IMG/VR virus record: IMGVR_UViG_3300027963_000257
Location: 1-28,679 of that record
From: a virus
Strand: one strand, 5' to 3'
Length of the DNA stretch: 28,679 bases
Under the pieces are notes generated by a model that saw nothing but the letters and a program-made list of their open reading frames with translations, had not been told where the DNA came from and searched no databases. This document shows, in pieces, positions 18,201-24,836 of this stretch (its first letter is position 1; each line of letters opens with the position of its first letter). The position numbers and the translations under genes were made by a program.

Positions 18201-18671
18201 GGCGCTTTTACCGCTGCCCGGTACGGAAAAGAAGGTGCTCTTACTTCAACAGGCTCAGCCATTAAGGAAGCCAAGGAGTTTACTGAAGGGCAATTGTGGG
18301 CACAGTCTATGGGCTTTGCTACTACAGGTTTGGTTGCTCAACGAGAAGCAATTTTTAAACTGCAAGGTGAGATCCTTAAAGTTAGACAAGAACGCACCAA
18401 ACTGTTAGACCGATTGGATTTGGAAATTAATAAAGGCGATGATGAAGATGTTGAAAAGGTGTTGGAGAAAATTCAAAAGTTCAACAGCCGAAACCCCTTT
18501 GCAATGATCGAGTACGAAAATATTGAGCAGTCTCTAGATAAACAAGCTAAGCGCCGGATGCAAGCCGACCGAGGTATGCCCATAGATGAAAGGTATTTCC
18601 CACAGGTTGCGCCAGTATTAGAAGCGCCCGGCAAGAAGTTGGAACGCGAAGCGGCCAAGGCTCGGGAATAA
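12228..18671 (+). CDS. Giant internal virion / large polyvalent protein with metallopeptidase-like motif
   Basis: 2147 residues, AAGG seven bases before the ATG. Residues 4-45 carry three EWW-x-(D/A)AP repeats. Residues about 190-290 include Ala-rich helices; about 330-520 is a Gln/Glu linker with an 18-bp tandem repeat. Residues 949-953 are HEMLH in the context VTVLHEMLHAALNK, with a downstream GDPREFVAYAMSDP (E1022), the HEXXH...E layout of gluzincin-type zinc peptidases. The C-terminal part (about 1650-2147) has a hydrophobic stretch (TLTMSTALAGYVGIPGA), an acidic DEDEDDPLEKRN and RYGKEGALTSTGSAIKEAK, resembling the LPD38 domain of large polyvalent proteins. Such proteins are carried in the capsid and delivered with DNA in podoviruses. 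Peptidase activity and ejection are inference. It is the last plus-strand gene. Confidence 0.78.
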   Translation: MAKEWWEDAPVAQEKPAEWWKDAPIAKEETKPEAKAGEWWQAAPVLTPTEQPQGTTSNPLIGAIGRTASLTGAFVDSVVEVAERVGDKLELAVPLSGISPEDIKNKKQLQPLFDWAKSLKDFDKDLDYQPSTQLKDLARNPLNAVPFIAERVITSVPDMVGAVRVPVAYAMARTKEILDERVKNDEKTLDDATVADVTAAATAAVFELTFERFATKSLFKPTTGATKTGRIAKETGIQAGTEVAEEEAAYLGEAAGTKKGLSAEEALTRGAEAALVGGGLGATVQGVKEVFAPEAEAQTPPPPPVGSAVQQAAATPGPGMPAIDPARVEQLTQTFIDQGLDPSRAQFRAVEVATREAEDQADEQTSAGEQASAGEQGFIPNFTNWTDAGLASTLEYQLAKPENEQNQPLIAAVQTEIQQRAATQGEPDVGQTIAKPSGVSVPMAGQPNTDTTARGTGIAEPSRVVPTGQDVAGVATGETVQPTTVGGLNLSPIPYEFRSQAGQGQPVVTNTGENNIIDYSGRRIVLVDINGVQVPFYLSTGSGGKVDVPAGKWYPFFGIGADGWINKTGGKEMAGYYGSEVLRNTAAMLDSTIGDIRNDTNVPKVGAYGAHIEAINAGFDPAENGAANTLTKVRSNIDSLLNRLNSAEQAALQEAATEGELTTEDQAALQEELAAEQAKTDDQYAEEAEIPESVANVVGDLTTLPAEEEAPVIVAKGKTGPKGPRQTPEQKAASDERRKQQTKNYKQNVKAVDAAEAALNNTLTDLKPENYGSDAELQEGVESQRIKKIQAIKSLLLLNRALKGTTLGKRVAELLKNPNITAQELENVKKGIAAQVSKANTQVKVGRADGRFSDMTNGQQALRHIIKTGNAFQKFLAQRLLPFVKDVNFKVIEEDDALPSQITEGGAEADWDASRGLFLRVVATGERFVFVRGISGGPSQGINNVTVLHEMLHAALNKKLDLALDAIQSGFDRKSDLATAYNALLGTMNLTVDRVNEMREAGTLPEFMEDLISANIFGDPREFVAYAMSDPRFQKLLMETEGRIKQSLFNRFINNIRQFFNMDASHTSALLDIVTITDIMLTARKTPLMRMKEAEEKLSGNMAQVSSAIKAKKQRVNASLLKIQRGDFADAMREIPTLVGLRDQQTFLDVLNSSWVGFTNFKLQQLLPAMQTEALVQWADRLGIKGIKESWQYLGDMAAMRNSLTTKMVPISDALTKLAAKAPEQFQRLASVMHYSTLLYRDPTKPFYLTAETGAKREHHAFATKAARDAYIQANNARLQTLGSMKTVEDTDLENLWNGLTDANKKLYEQARDFYKGNHELYHQLLEEQIANSKLVGAAGNANSPKGKLIAQIKQMYEDGKNLYPYFPLMRYGQYWIRVGKGVGREFYMFENAFDRNMFLRQRFRQLQAAGETRSLKEMLEAEAIDMGNDLSNARKKMEADASGLVKEMFKAIDDGAKNGTLDAKAIEELKDQIYQMYLQTLPDRNFRRQFMHRQGTTGFTGDIGRNFVETGTNMANQLARIKFGPKIMGEIERAQDLLKGNPDKAKLGEFVTEMRMRAEQQVRPEPEDSFGFQASNFLNQSAYLWLMTSVKTAAAQMTAMPIFVGPVLTSNHGFNPFRVAASLSKSLAIFGTTGIKRTADDGTVSYEFPSMANNQLVKLSGDEKLAAQYMLDRGISESTQTNDLMNRKSVSTKQSTSVARRTMGAAATVMTGLFHHAERMVREVTFMTSYRLYRDDINPDTKKKYTHEEALRAAEAETREALGNYHASNRPRGLIANAERQVLINAHKPTGRAILQFKMFPAFVTTFFMRNAYRMFAGLDAKDRAKAMTQFVGTLTMSTALAGYVGIPGATMAMGAIQGAMNVYRDLFGDEDEDDPLEKRNLELWFRNVWLPQTFGNVKIGDATLDEVLDRGLISTMTGYDISSSLSMNNMWFPEVKESATAAAEMQEYLMSLLGPGASLYFKQIPQAIDYFNKGEVMRGVEQLAPAFARGAFTAARYGKEGALTSTGSAIKEAKEFTEGQLWAQSMGFATTGLVAQREAIFKLQGEILKVRQERTKLLDRLDLEINKGDDEDVEKVLEKIQKFNSRNPFAMIEYENIEQSLDKQAKRRMQADRGMPIDERYFPQVAPVLEAPGKKLEREAAKARE
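12237..12362 (+). repeat. Three EWW-x-(D/A)AP coding repeats at the N-terminus of the giant protein
   Basis: Residues 4-11 EWWEDAPV, 18-25 EWWKDAPI and 38-45 EWWQAAPV, separated by Lys/Glu/Ala-rich linkers of 6 and 12 residues. The repeats diverge at the third base, so they are selected at protein level rather than recently duplicated. Confidence 0.8.
13314..13356 (+). repeat. 18-bp in-frame tandem repeat, 2.4 copies
   Basis: Two 18-bp units differing at one base (13314-13331 and 13332-13349) plus seven bases of a third encode EQTSAG, EQASAG and EQ inside the linker of the giant protein. The unit is a multiple of three, so copy changes keep frame. Confidence 0.8.
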
Positions 18672-18695
18672 AAAACCCCCGCACATAGGCGGGGG
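18670..18695 (-). terminator. Intrinsic terminator for the minus-strand operon
   Basis: A perfect 7-bp GC stem (CCCCCGC at 18676-18682 and GCGGGGG at 18689-18695) encloses a six-base loop. On the minus strand it is followed directly by six T (complement of 18670-18675); on the plus strand the 3' side is GAAGAGG, not T. It therefore terminates leftward transcription, just past the last replication gene. It begins at the stop codon of the giant plus-strand gene. Confidence 0.85.
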
Positions 18696-18762
18696 GAAGA
18701 GGAGGTTGGAAGGAGCTAACTTCCGGAGACATGGCAACTGCTTACCATTGGCATAGTCTACA

Positions 18763-18957
18763 TCAGACACGCCAAACTCGCAAACCTTTTATACCCTCCA
18801 CAATCACAACTTTTGTAACAATGGGTATCTTCAACCTTTTTGTAACAACGGCTACAGTTTCCCGTGCCGCTTTGTGATCTATGCAGGGTACAAAAAATGA
18901 ATGGCCGACTCGAAACTTTGACCAATCAATCTGATATGACACTGTCTCGATTTTCAT
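18763..18957 (-). CDS. Small conserved-type protein of unknown function, last gene of replication operon
   Basis: 64 residues, starting inside the 3' end of the prim-pol-helicase gene (32-bp overlap) with a weak Shine-Dalgarno, so re-initiation after the upstream stop is likely. The sequence KIETVSYQIDWSKFRVGHSF, FVPCIDHKAARETVAVVTKR and a basic, valine-rich C-terminus (TKVVIVEGIKGLRVWRV) looks like a compact alpha/beta protein. The pattern FxVGxSFFVPC, then a helix of the AARExV type, resembles small proteins in other aquatic phages; none has a function known to me. Its net positive charge and position suggest nucleic-acid binding, which is speculation. It lies upstream of the operon terminator by about 70 bases. 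Confidence 0.65.
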   Translation of the reverse strand: MKIETVSYQIDWSKFRVGHSFFVPCIDHKAARETVAVVTKRLKIPIVTKVVIVEGIKGLRVWRV

Positions 18958-21781
18958 TTAGACCCAACATCTCGTCCATGCGCAAAAACTCAGAATGAGA
19001 TGCGTCAAACTTCAACGTACGCACCGCAGGAGAAGCAATCTTCATACCTTTAGACATGCGCTTGTTAATTGCTTCAACAAAAATCTGTAAGTCGGTTAAT
19101 TCTTTGAGCAGCGTTTTGTAGTTGACCTGCTGTTTTATGCAGAACTCTTTGAACTGTTTGGCGGCTACATAGATGTGCTTGGTATCCGGCTCGTAACGTA
19201 CCAGCAACTGTAGCTTGGGTTCCTGTAAAGGTAACGCCGACATATTACTTCGGGCATCCACCTCTTCATTAACTACCAAAGTATTGACGGCATGGCTATC
19301 GAGGAATTCACCAAGGGTAGCAACGGGGGTTGACTGTGGGGGCTTCACATCGTGGCGCATTTCGCCCAGCATAATCTTTAGCCAGTCGTACACAGCGGTC
19401 ATATCAAAATCATGCAAGCCAAGGTGACGGGCAATCAAACCACCAGCAATATTACAAGCGGCGGTGGCCGACCAATAGCGTTCCCGTGAGGTGAACTGAA
19501 CTTCCTTATCCAGTCGGGCTTGCACTTTCTTTATCAAGTCCTTGGTGTACTCTAGGTTGTTTACTAACCATGTAAGGTATATCTCGCCTGCGTGACCATA
19601 GTTCTCATTAAGTTGGTGGTCAAACATCTCTTTGCCCTTGGCTACGCCGATCAAGTCGTTGGGTTCTATCTTGTACTCAAGTAGCCGTACTGATTCACCG
19701 TCCGGGCTGTTCTTCAACGCAGTCAACTTCTCGTAAAAGCTGGCGTTAGCCGAGCACAAGGTCATGTTTTGCCATGAGGCGTTGTTGGTGCGCAGTGCGT
19801 TCTCTGAACCCTTTTGGCGATTCTTACCTCGACCATGACTGATGCCGTATGCCAAGTCAGAGAAGTCCTTGGGGGTCATGTTGGTGATCTCGTCAATCGT
19901 GTTGGGGATATTGTTCATTACCCCTAGCTGTGTCATCTTGGCGTTGAGCGTATCCTTCTCAATCGACATAAGTTCGTAGGGCATACCGTACACACTGTTA
20001 CACATGCGCAGAATCGTTGATTTTCCTGATCCGGCATATTCGTAGATCACGTTAATGATTGAGCCCTTCAACCCAGTGAACTTCATTAGTGGAGCGCCAA
20101 ACGCGGTTAAGGCTCCAAAAGCGTGGGGCTCCATGCCCTTCAGTGCGTACAGGTTAAAGACTTCTTTCCACTTGTCTATGTCACCCTTCTCGTGAACCTT
20201 CTCGGCAAAGAACTCGGTTGTTGACGATGATGGACTGTAGAACGTACCGTCTTTGGTAATTTCTTTGTTGCCCATAATAAATTTGCTGTCTCCCTCTACC
20301 CATCCAAATTGTGTTCTCATAAGCTCTGCTTTCTTTGTGTATTGCAAATTTTTTACCGCCGTAACGACATACGTTGCAAGACTTTCATATTGCTTGTGAT
20401 GTGCCATTACGCCCTGCTGGGCAAGCTGTTTGCGTAGCTCGTCCTTTGATGAAATAGCCGCAGTGGTTATTGCAAACTCTTTCACCCCGTCATGAGGTAA
20501 GTGGAGTCTGAACAACGCCATTTCACCCAACTCTTTATCTCTCATACGTTTGAGTACGTACAAGTCATGCTCGTACACCATTGCTGGCGCTTCTTCGGAA
20601 TCCTTGGGCGGGCGCAGATATACGCCACCTTTTTTACCTCTGAAGAACGGGAATGGGTACTCAGGTATTTGGTGTGTCTCAACACCCTCTTCAGTTTCAA
20701 CTTCTATTTCGTTGTCGTCTTCGGTTGCTTCTGCTACCTCTGTACCCAACACAATAGGTGAAGTGATCTTGCCTTTGTGCAGACAGCCATCACAACCACC
20801 GGGGTTGCGCTCTTCAAATGTTGTGCAATGGTGTGGGCCACCACGCTTGCGGATATTCCTAAGCTTGTTGTTTACCTCGGCTGGGTCGTATTCAGGATGC
20901 TGGTCGGACATCTTGTGCGCCGCTTTGTCTCCATCTACGCAGAAAGCAGGAATCGACAACGCCGACATCCACAGTGGCTCATCAATCTCGGCTTGATTTT
21001 GAAATACGTAATTCAGTTGTGCACAGCCGTTCTCGGCCTTGAGCATGATGGTCTTAAACCGCTTGACCTTGTTACCCAACAACGCTTCCATCATTGGGCT
21101 CATGGAAGAGGGTATGAAGTCGGGCACTTCCTCTTCTTGTTTTGGTTCGGGTGCGCCCAGCAGTTCACGCAGTTTTTCAACCGACAGCCTCGGCGAAACC
21201 TCGTTCCAAACACTGACTGGCTTGGGCTCCAAACCTTTCTTCACGTTCATTGACTCAGGTACACGAAGAACCCGCGATGCTTCAAACACCTTGTCGTCAA
21301 CGATCAAGTCATGCTCTTTGCACAGTTGTTTTAGTCGCTTGGCTAATGGCTCCCACACAGTGCGGGGTAACATCTCTTCAAGCAACCAGTAGGCATGAAC
21401 ACCGTTACCGGAGTTCACCAAAATTGGTCTAGGTAAGCCGACTGTCTTGCAAAACTTCTTAAGCTCTTCCAGCCCTGTTTGCTGGTCGAGATAGCCCTCG
21501 ATCTTCCCTTTGGAATTCGGTACACCCTTGGTCGGGCCGCAATCAATATCTAGCCATAAGGCTTGAACAAAGGCTACGTTCTCGTGTGTCCTGTCGTCGG
21601 CTGGGCCAAACTTGGCGCAACCAAAATACACGTTGACTTGCTTGGTGTTGAACTCTTGGATTAGTGTCTCGGCTTCTTCCCTTGTGTTTGCAAAACGCTG
21701 ATCGACATATTTACCTATGCCAACTATGCAGTACCGCCCCTCCGTGGGTAAGACGGTATCAAGCAAATCAAATGTAGACAT
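18926..21781 (-). CDS. Primase-polymerase / DUF927 helicase fusion
   Basis: 951 residues. The N-terminal part is an archaeo-eukaryotic primase (prim-pol) domain with metal motif LWLDIDCG (D78, D80), the SGNGVHAYW motif (H129) and FEASRVLRVPES near residue 173. A zinc-binding segment follows (HHC319 with C330-D-G-C333-L-H335). The C-terminal half is a DUF927-type helicase with Walker A AGSGKST at 583-589, PNTIDEITNMTP as the acidic Walker B-like segment and TLCSANASFYEKL as sensor. Prim-pol plus ring helicase is the standard replisome core of many phages and plasmids lacking DnaG/DnaB-type proteins: it primes and unwinds DNA for the family A polymerase at the other end of the block. The length is typical for such fusions. 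Confidence 0.88.
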   Translation of the reverse strand: MSTFDLLDTVLPTEGRYCIVGIGKYVDQRFANTREEAETLIQEFNTKQVNVYFGCAKFGPADDRTHENVAFVQALWLDIDCGPTKGVPNSKGKIEGYLDQQTGLEELKKFCKTVGLPRPILVNSGNGVHAYWLLEEMLPRTVWEPLAKRLKQLCKEHDLIVDDKVFEASRVLRVPESMNVKKGLEPKPVSVWNEVSPRLSVEKLRELLGAPEPKQEEEVPDFIPSSMSPMMEALLGNKVKRFKTIMLKAENGCAQLNYVFQNQAEIDEPLWMSALSIPAFCVDGDKAAHKMSDQHPEYDPAEVNNKLRNIRKRGGPHHCTTFEERNPGGCDGCLHKGKITSPIVLGTEVAEATEDDNEIEVETEEGVETHQIPEYPFPFFRGKKGGVYLRPPKDSEEAPAMVYEHDLYVLKRMRDKELGEMALFRLHLPHDGVKEFAITTAAISSKDELRKQLAQQGVMAHHKQYESLATYVVTAVKNLQYTKKAELMRTQFGWVEGDSKFIMGNKEITKDGTFYSPSSSTTEFFAEKVHEKGDIDKWKEVFNLYALKGMEPHAFGALTAFGAPLMKFTGLKGSIINVIYEYAGSGKSTILRMCNSVYGMPYELMSIEKDTLNAKMTQLGVMNNIPNTIDEITNMTPKDFSDLAYGISHGRGKNRQKGSENALRTNNASWQNMTLCSANASFYEKLTALKNSPDGESVRLLEYKIEPNDLIGVAKGKEMFDHQLNENYGHAGEIYLTWLVNNLEYTKDLIKKVQARLDKEVQFTSRERYWSATAACNIAGGLIARHLGLHDFDMTAVYDWLKIMLGEMRHDVKPPQSTPVATLGEFLDSHAVNTLVVNEEVDARSNMSALPLQEPKLQLLVRYEPDTKHIYVAAKQFKEFCIKQQVNYKTLLKELTDLQIFVEAINKRMSKGMKIASPAVRTLKFDASHSEFLRMDEMLGLNENRDSVISD

Positions 21782-21784
21782 TAT

Positions 21785-22024
21785 TTATTTGCGCTTTTTA
21801 TGCCGTGCCATGAAACGCTCAATCTGTCCAGCGTAAGCAGGAGATGGGGTGAACTCACCCCAAAACCAGTTGTAAACCGTCATGCGGCTAACCCCTAGCT
21901 CTACTGCCACTTGCGTAGCAGTAATCTCCTTTGCTATACAGAAGCGACCCAAAGCTACGCCTAAAGAATCAGCGTCGGCCTTTTTGTTGGCGTCAACTAA
22001 TTTTTGGCTGTAACCATAGGTCAT
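21785..22024 (-). CDS. Cro/Xre-like helix-turn-helix DNA-binding protein
   Basis: 79 residues; GAGGAG lies upstream inside the end of the preceding gene. Residues about 33-56 form a helix-turn-helix: KEITATQVAVELGVSRMTVY followed by NWFWGEFTPSP. The C-terminus is very basic (MARHKKRK). Such small proteins are phage transcription regulators or act at origins. It is four bases from the prim-pol start and is carried by the transcription unit whose promoter at 23424-23451 has a palindrome over the -35, so self-repression is a natural hypothesis. Family detail beyond HTH is not certain. Confidence 0.8.
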   Translation of the reverse strand: MTYGYSQKLVDANKKADADSLGVALGRFCIAKEITATQVAVELGVSRMTVYNWFWGEFTPSPAYAGQIERFMARHKKRK

Positions 22025-22027
22025 GCG

Positions 22028-22960
22028 TTACTCCTCTTCCGTCCAAGCCGCTACCACAGAGTCCAAACTTTTCTTGGATGCGGGTGTGGCTTCAACAGCT
22101 TTCTTGGATTCACGCTTCTTAGGCTCGTCTACCGCGTCGGCTTCGGCTCGTATCTTAGCAAGTGATTTAGCGTCTTCTTCCTCAAAGGCTTTACCCAAAG
22201 GCTTAGGTGCTTCTAACTTTGGCGCACGACCTGACACATCAGCTTGATATGGGGTCATGGTGACCATCTTATGCACTTCGGGGAGCGCGGCTACTTTGCT
22301 CGTAACTGTGTGTTCGCCTTTGTTGATAAAACGCGCTGGCGTAAACAGAATAGACTGGTTGTCGTTGTCTTCATTAAAGCTCAACTGAGTAACAACGTAG
22401 TCCAAGCTCTTACCATTGTTAGACAAGTATTTGGTGTAGCTCTCAAAGGGATGAGTGTTGTCACCGACACTGTCACCAAACAAAGACTTGGAAGCCAAGT
22501 TCATCTGATACACAGAACCTTCAAGTGAAGTACCAAAGTCCTCTTCCAATACCACAGCGATGCGGCGTGAATAGCGACAGGCTTTAGAGTTACCCATACC
22601 CGAACCCTTGATGTTTTGCTCGCATGAATCACAACGGTCAGATTGTTTATTAGCGGAACCGGCATCAGGGGCAACGCCGTCATTGGAGAAACAGTCAGGT
22701 GCAGTTGGCTCAGCGTCGGCACTCCATTGCTTTGCGTAAAAGATACGCCCAACTTTGGGGGAAGCATTAACAACGACAACATTCAAGTCGCCTTTGACCT
22801 TACCCATTTCTTCACCGCCCACAACTTTGCGGAAGATTCCGTTTTTGGGGACGATTCGTTTAACGCCAGTGCGACCAGCGAGTTGCCTTGTAAGCTCACT
22901 GACTCCAGCGTTTTGCAGGAAGTCGGGGAGGTCTTGGTTTAACAAAGTGATGTTGCTCAT
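22028..22960 (-). CDS. Four-Cys protein with acidic tail, possible ssDNA-binding protein
   Basis: 310 residues, AAGGAAA about ten bases upstream of the ATG. The N-terminus (TLLNQDLPDFLQNAG) resembles the leader of a family found in replication modules of aquatic phages. The core is strand-rich (KNGIFRKVVGGEE, LNVVVVNASP). Four cysteines, C90, C110, C113 and C128, make a likely zinc site around RCDSCEQNIKGSG. RRIAVVLEEDF and VYQMNLASKSLFG follow. From about 245 on it is a disordered Lys/Glu/Ala linker ending in an acidic aromatic tip (VAAWTEEE). A folded core, flexible linker and acidic tip is the plan of phage single-stranded DNA-binding proteins such as T7 gp2.5, and no other SSB is visible here. 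The SSB role is inference. Confidence 0.6.
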   Translation of the reverse strand: MSNITLLNQDLPDFLQNAGVSELTRQLAGRTGVKRIVPKNGIFRKVVGGEEMGKVKGDLNVVVVNASPKVGRIFYAKQWSADAEPTAPDCFSNDGVAPDAGSANKQSDRCDSCEQNIKGSGMGNSKACRYSRRIAVVLEEDFGTSLEGSVYQMNLASKSLFGDSVGDNTHPFESYTKYLSNNGKSLDYVVTQLSFNEDNDNQSILFTPARFINKGEHTVTSKVAALPEVHKMVTMTPYQADVSGRAPKLEAPKPLGKAFEEEDAKSLAKIRAEADAVDEPKKRESKKAVEATPASKKSLDSVVAAWTEEE

Positions 22961-22963
22961 TTT

Positions 22964-23395
22964 TCAATTTTCCTTAGAACGTCTAACTACCACGGTATAT
23001 TGATTTTCGACATTCAAGCCTCTCGGCAGAAGGTCAGGATTCTCGAGAAGAAACTCTTTCATGTTTGTCTGATGAAGTCTCTTTTCTAGCAGGCCATATG
23101 CACCGGTCTCCTCAATGAAGTCGTACATAGAATCCCAATCATTCGTCCAGTACCGTGACTTTACGGAACGGATGATCGTGCCAGCTTTTGTGCGAATGCT
23201 GTCGGCATTCATGTTTTTGCAAACCTCAAGCATCTCCGATTCAAGCACCGCCATCTGCTCTTCGATGTCGGCGTATTCGGCTTTATACTTGGAAGTGAGG
23301 GTGTCTTTGGCATCGCGCATCTTGATATAGATAGCGGTCAGCTTATCGAGGGGGATAGGAGAAGTGGTGACTTCGTCCTGAACTGTAGCGTCCAT
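22964..23395 (-). CDS. Coiled-coil protein of unknown function (Gp157-like pattern)
   Basis: 143 residues from the ATG at 23395, which has AAGGAG six bases upstream and a promoter just before it; an upstream in-frame ATG at 23488 would lie within the helicase gene and has no such support. Residues about 15-65 form a long amphipathic helix (LDKLTAIYIKMRDAKDTLTS, ADIEEQMAVLESEMLEVC). Then come SIRTKAGTIIRSVKSRYWT, an aromatic helix (DWDSMYDFIEETGAY) and a basic end (YTVVVRRSKEN). This order is familiar from small replication-module proteins of phages (siphovirus Gp157-like), whose role is unclear. It is the first gene of the downstream transcription unit. Confidence 0.7.
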   Translation of the reverse strand: MDATVQDEVTTSPIPLDKLTAIYIKMRDAKDTLTSKYKAEYADIEEQMAVLESEMLEVCKNMNADSIRTKAGTIIRSVKSRYWTNDWDSMYDFIEETGAYGLLEKRLHQTNMKEFLLENPDLLPRGLNVENQYTVVVRRSKEN

Positions 23396-23401
23396 AGTTA
23401 G

Positions 23402-23407
23402 CTCCTT
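23402..23407 (-). promoter_or_regulatory. Shine-Dalgarno deciding the start at ATG 23395
   Basis: AAGGAG on the minus strand, six bases before the ATG. It fixes the coiled-coil protein start at 23395 rather than 23488. Confidence 0.75.
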
Positions 23408-23423
23408 TTTGTTTTGGGGGGTC

Positions 23424-23451
23424 AGTTTAGCATAGACCTTGACAATGTCAA
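23424..23451 (-). promoter_or_regulatory. Sigma70-like promoter with extended -10
   Basis: On the minus strand TTGACA (23446-23451) is a perfect -35, the spacer is 16 bases, and TAAACT (23424-23429) is a four-of-six -10 preceded by TG at the extended -10 position. Transcription should start near 23417, giving a leader of about 20 bases to the ATG at 23395. The -35 overlaps the 3' end of the helicase gene. Confidence 0.6.
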
Positions 23452-23452
23452 G
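23438..23452. promoter_or_regulatory. 15-bp palindrome over the -35, possible operator
   Basis: CTTGACA-A-TGTCAAG is a perfect inverted repeat with 7-bp arms and a one-base centre, covering the -35 hexamer. A dimeric repressor such as the HTH protein encoded at 21785-22024 could bind here and block RNA polymerase. The binding partner is a guess; the symmetry is directly visible. Confidence 0.5.
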
Positions 23453-24836
23453 TACTTTCCAAAATAATTTCTTGCCTATACAAATCAATTATTTTGGTGT
23501 GGTGCGCGATGTTTCCCCGCAAGTGGGCGTACATCTTTGTCTCTATTGGACTGCCTGTTATATGCACGACTGTCATTGGGTTGACCTGACCGGGTCGGTC
23601 GATTCGAGCATTGGCTTGTAAGTATGTTTCTACACTTGAACATGGAGCGTACCAAATAATTGTATCGGCGGCAGTTAGGGTAAGCCCGTGGGATGCCGCT
23701 TGCGGTTGTATGATGAGAACCTTGGGGTGTACGTCCTCTTGAAATTGTTTTACCAATTCAGAACGTCTATTGACACTCACACTTCCATTGATGATTTCGC
23801 ACTTTATATTGTGTTTTTTTAAGTGCTTTTCTAGAAGTTCAATAGTGTGGGTAAAGGGTACAAACACCAGCACTTTATTGCTAGTCTCGTCAATGACTTC
23901 CTGCACCACGTTTAATCTGCCAGATACATCAAACTCTAGGACTTCTCCAGTATCCGTATACACAGCGCCACCGGATATTTGAAGCAGCTTGTTAATTTGC
24001 ACGGCAGCATTGACCGCCGATATTTCTTCTCCGTCGGCTTCAATCAACATCTGCTTCTTGAGTACGTTGTAGTACTTGATCTGCTGGGGTGACAGTGGGG
24101 CATCACGGTCAACAAAAGTCACAGGGGGTAGGTCAAGGCATTGCTTCTTTTCAAATCGAATAGCTGGCTGAAGTATCTTATGAACAATGTGTTTAGACTC
24201 GGGGCGCGGTATCCAGCGATACTCGCTGACCTTAAGCATTACCTTATCTCTAAACTGCCCAAAGAACATGGGTATGCCAGTGGGGTTCACTAACTTTGCT
24301 AATCCGTAAGCATCCACAGGAGACTGCGCGGCGGGAGTTCCAGTCAACATCCACAACCCACGTATAACTTTTGTCAAGTCACGCAAGTCTTTCCACCGCT
24401 CGGTCTGAGCATTCTTATACGCTGACGCTTCATCTACCACAATCAAATCGAACCCGCCCTTGAGTAGTTCACTCTTAACAATTCCAACCCCATCAAAATT
24501 GATGACGACAAACTCTGATCCTGCACTGATGATTTCTTTGCGCTTCTTAGCTGAACCGTGTGCAATCGACACCGTGCGGTGAATTGCAAACTTAAACAAG
24601 TCCTGTTGCCATGCCGACTTCATGATTGACAACGGACAAATCACTAACACTCGTTTCACTAATCCTCGTTGCATCAAATAATCAACTGCCCAAATCACTG
24701 ATGCTGTCTTGCCTGTACCTTGCTCGTTAAAGCAAAACGCCTTGTTGTTGGTCGTTAGGAACTCGGCTGTAGTCTTCTGATGCTCAAATGGGGTGAACCC
24801 GTGGGGACGAGGCCACTCATACTCTGATAAGTTCAT
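23448..24836 (-). CDS. SNF2-type superfamily 2 DNA helicase / translocase
   Basis: 462 residues; the start overlaps the HNH stop as ATGA. Helicase motifs in order: Q-like FTPFEHQKTTAEF, Walker A N37-E-Q-G-T-G-K-T44, Ia VLVICPLSIMKSAW, Walker B D135-E-A-S138, III LWMLTGTPAAQSP, then the second RecA domain with VLVFVPFTHTIELL, motif V QAASHGLTLTAADTIIWY and VI A408-NARIDRPGQ417. This is a compact SNF2 helicase-like protein without accessory domains, as is common in phage replication modules. Such enzymes translocate on double-stranded DNA and can remodel forks or strip proteins. Close packing with nuclease genes on the same strand suggests a role in replication or recombination. Confidence 0.88.
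   Translation of the reverse strand: MNLSEYEWPRPHGFTPFEHQKTTAEFLTTNNKAFCFNEQGTGKTASVIWAVDYLMQRGLVKRVLVICPLSIMKSAWQQDLFKFAIHRTVSIAHGSAKKRKEIISAGSEFVVINFDGVGIVKSELLKGGFDLIVVDEASAYKNAQTERWKDLRDLTKVIRGLWMLTGTPAAQSPVDAYGLAKLVNPTGIPMFFGQFRDKVMLKVSEYRWIPRPESKHIVHKILQPAIRFEKKQCLDLPPVTFVDRDAPLSPQQIKYYNVLKKQMLIEADGEEISAVNAAVQINKLLQISGGAVYTDTGEVLEFDVSGRLNVVQEVIDETSNKVLVFVPFTHTIELLEKHLKKHNIKCEIINGSVSVNRRSELVKQFQEDVHPKVLIIQPQAASHGLTLTAADTIIWYAPCSSVETYLQANARIDRPGQVNPMTVVHITGSPIETKMYAHLRGNIAHHTKIIDLYRQEIILEST

Noticed and set aside
18708-18724. GGAAG/CTTCC hairpin in the convergent spacer as a plus-strand terminator
   Set aside because: The stem is only 5 bp with a 7-base loop and no T-run follows on the plus strand.
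20550-20996. Plus-strand open frame of 148 codons under the prim-pol-helicase
   Set aside because: It opposes the zinc segment of a clear enzyme gene, has a Ser/Thr-rich shadow composition and no ribosome-binding site.
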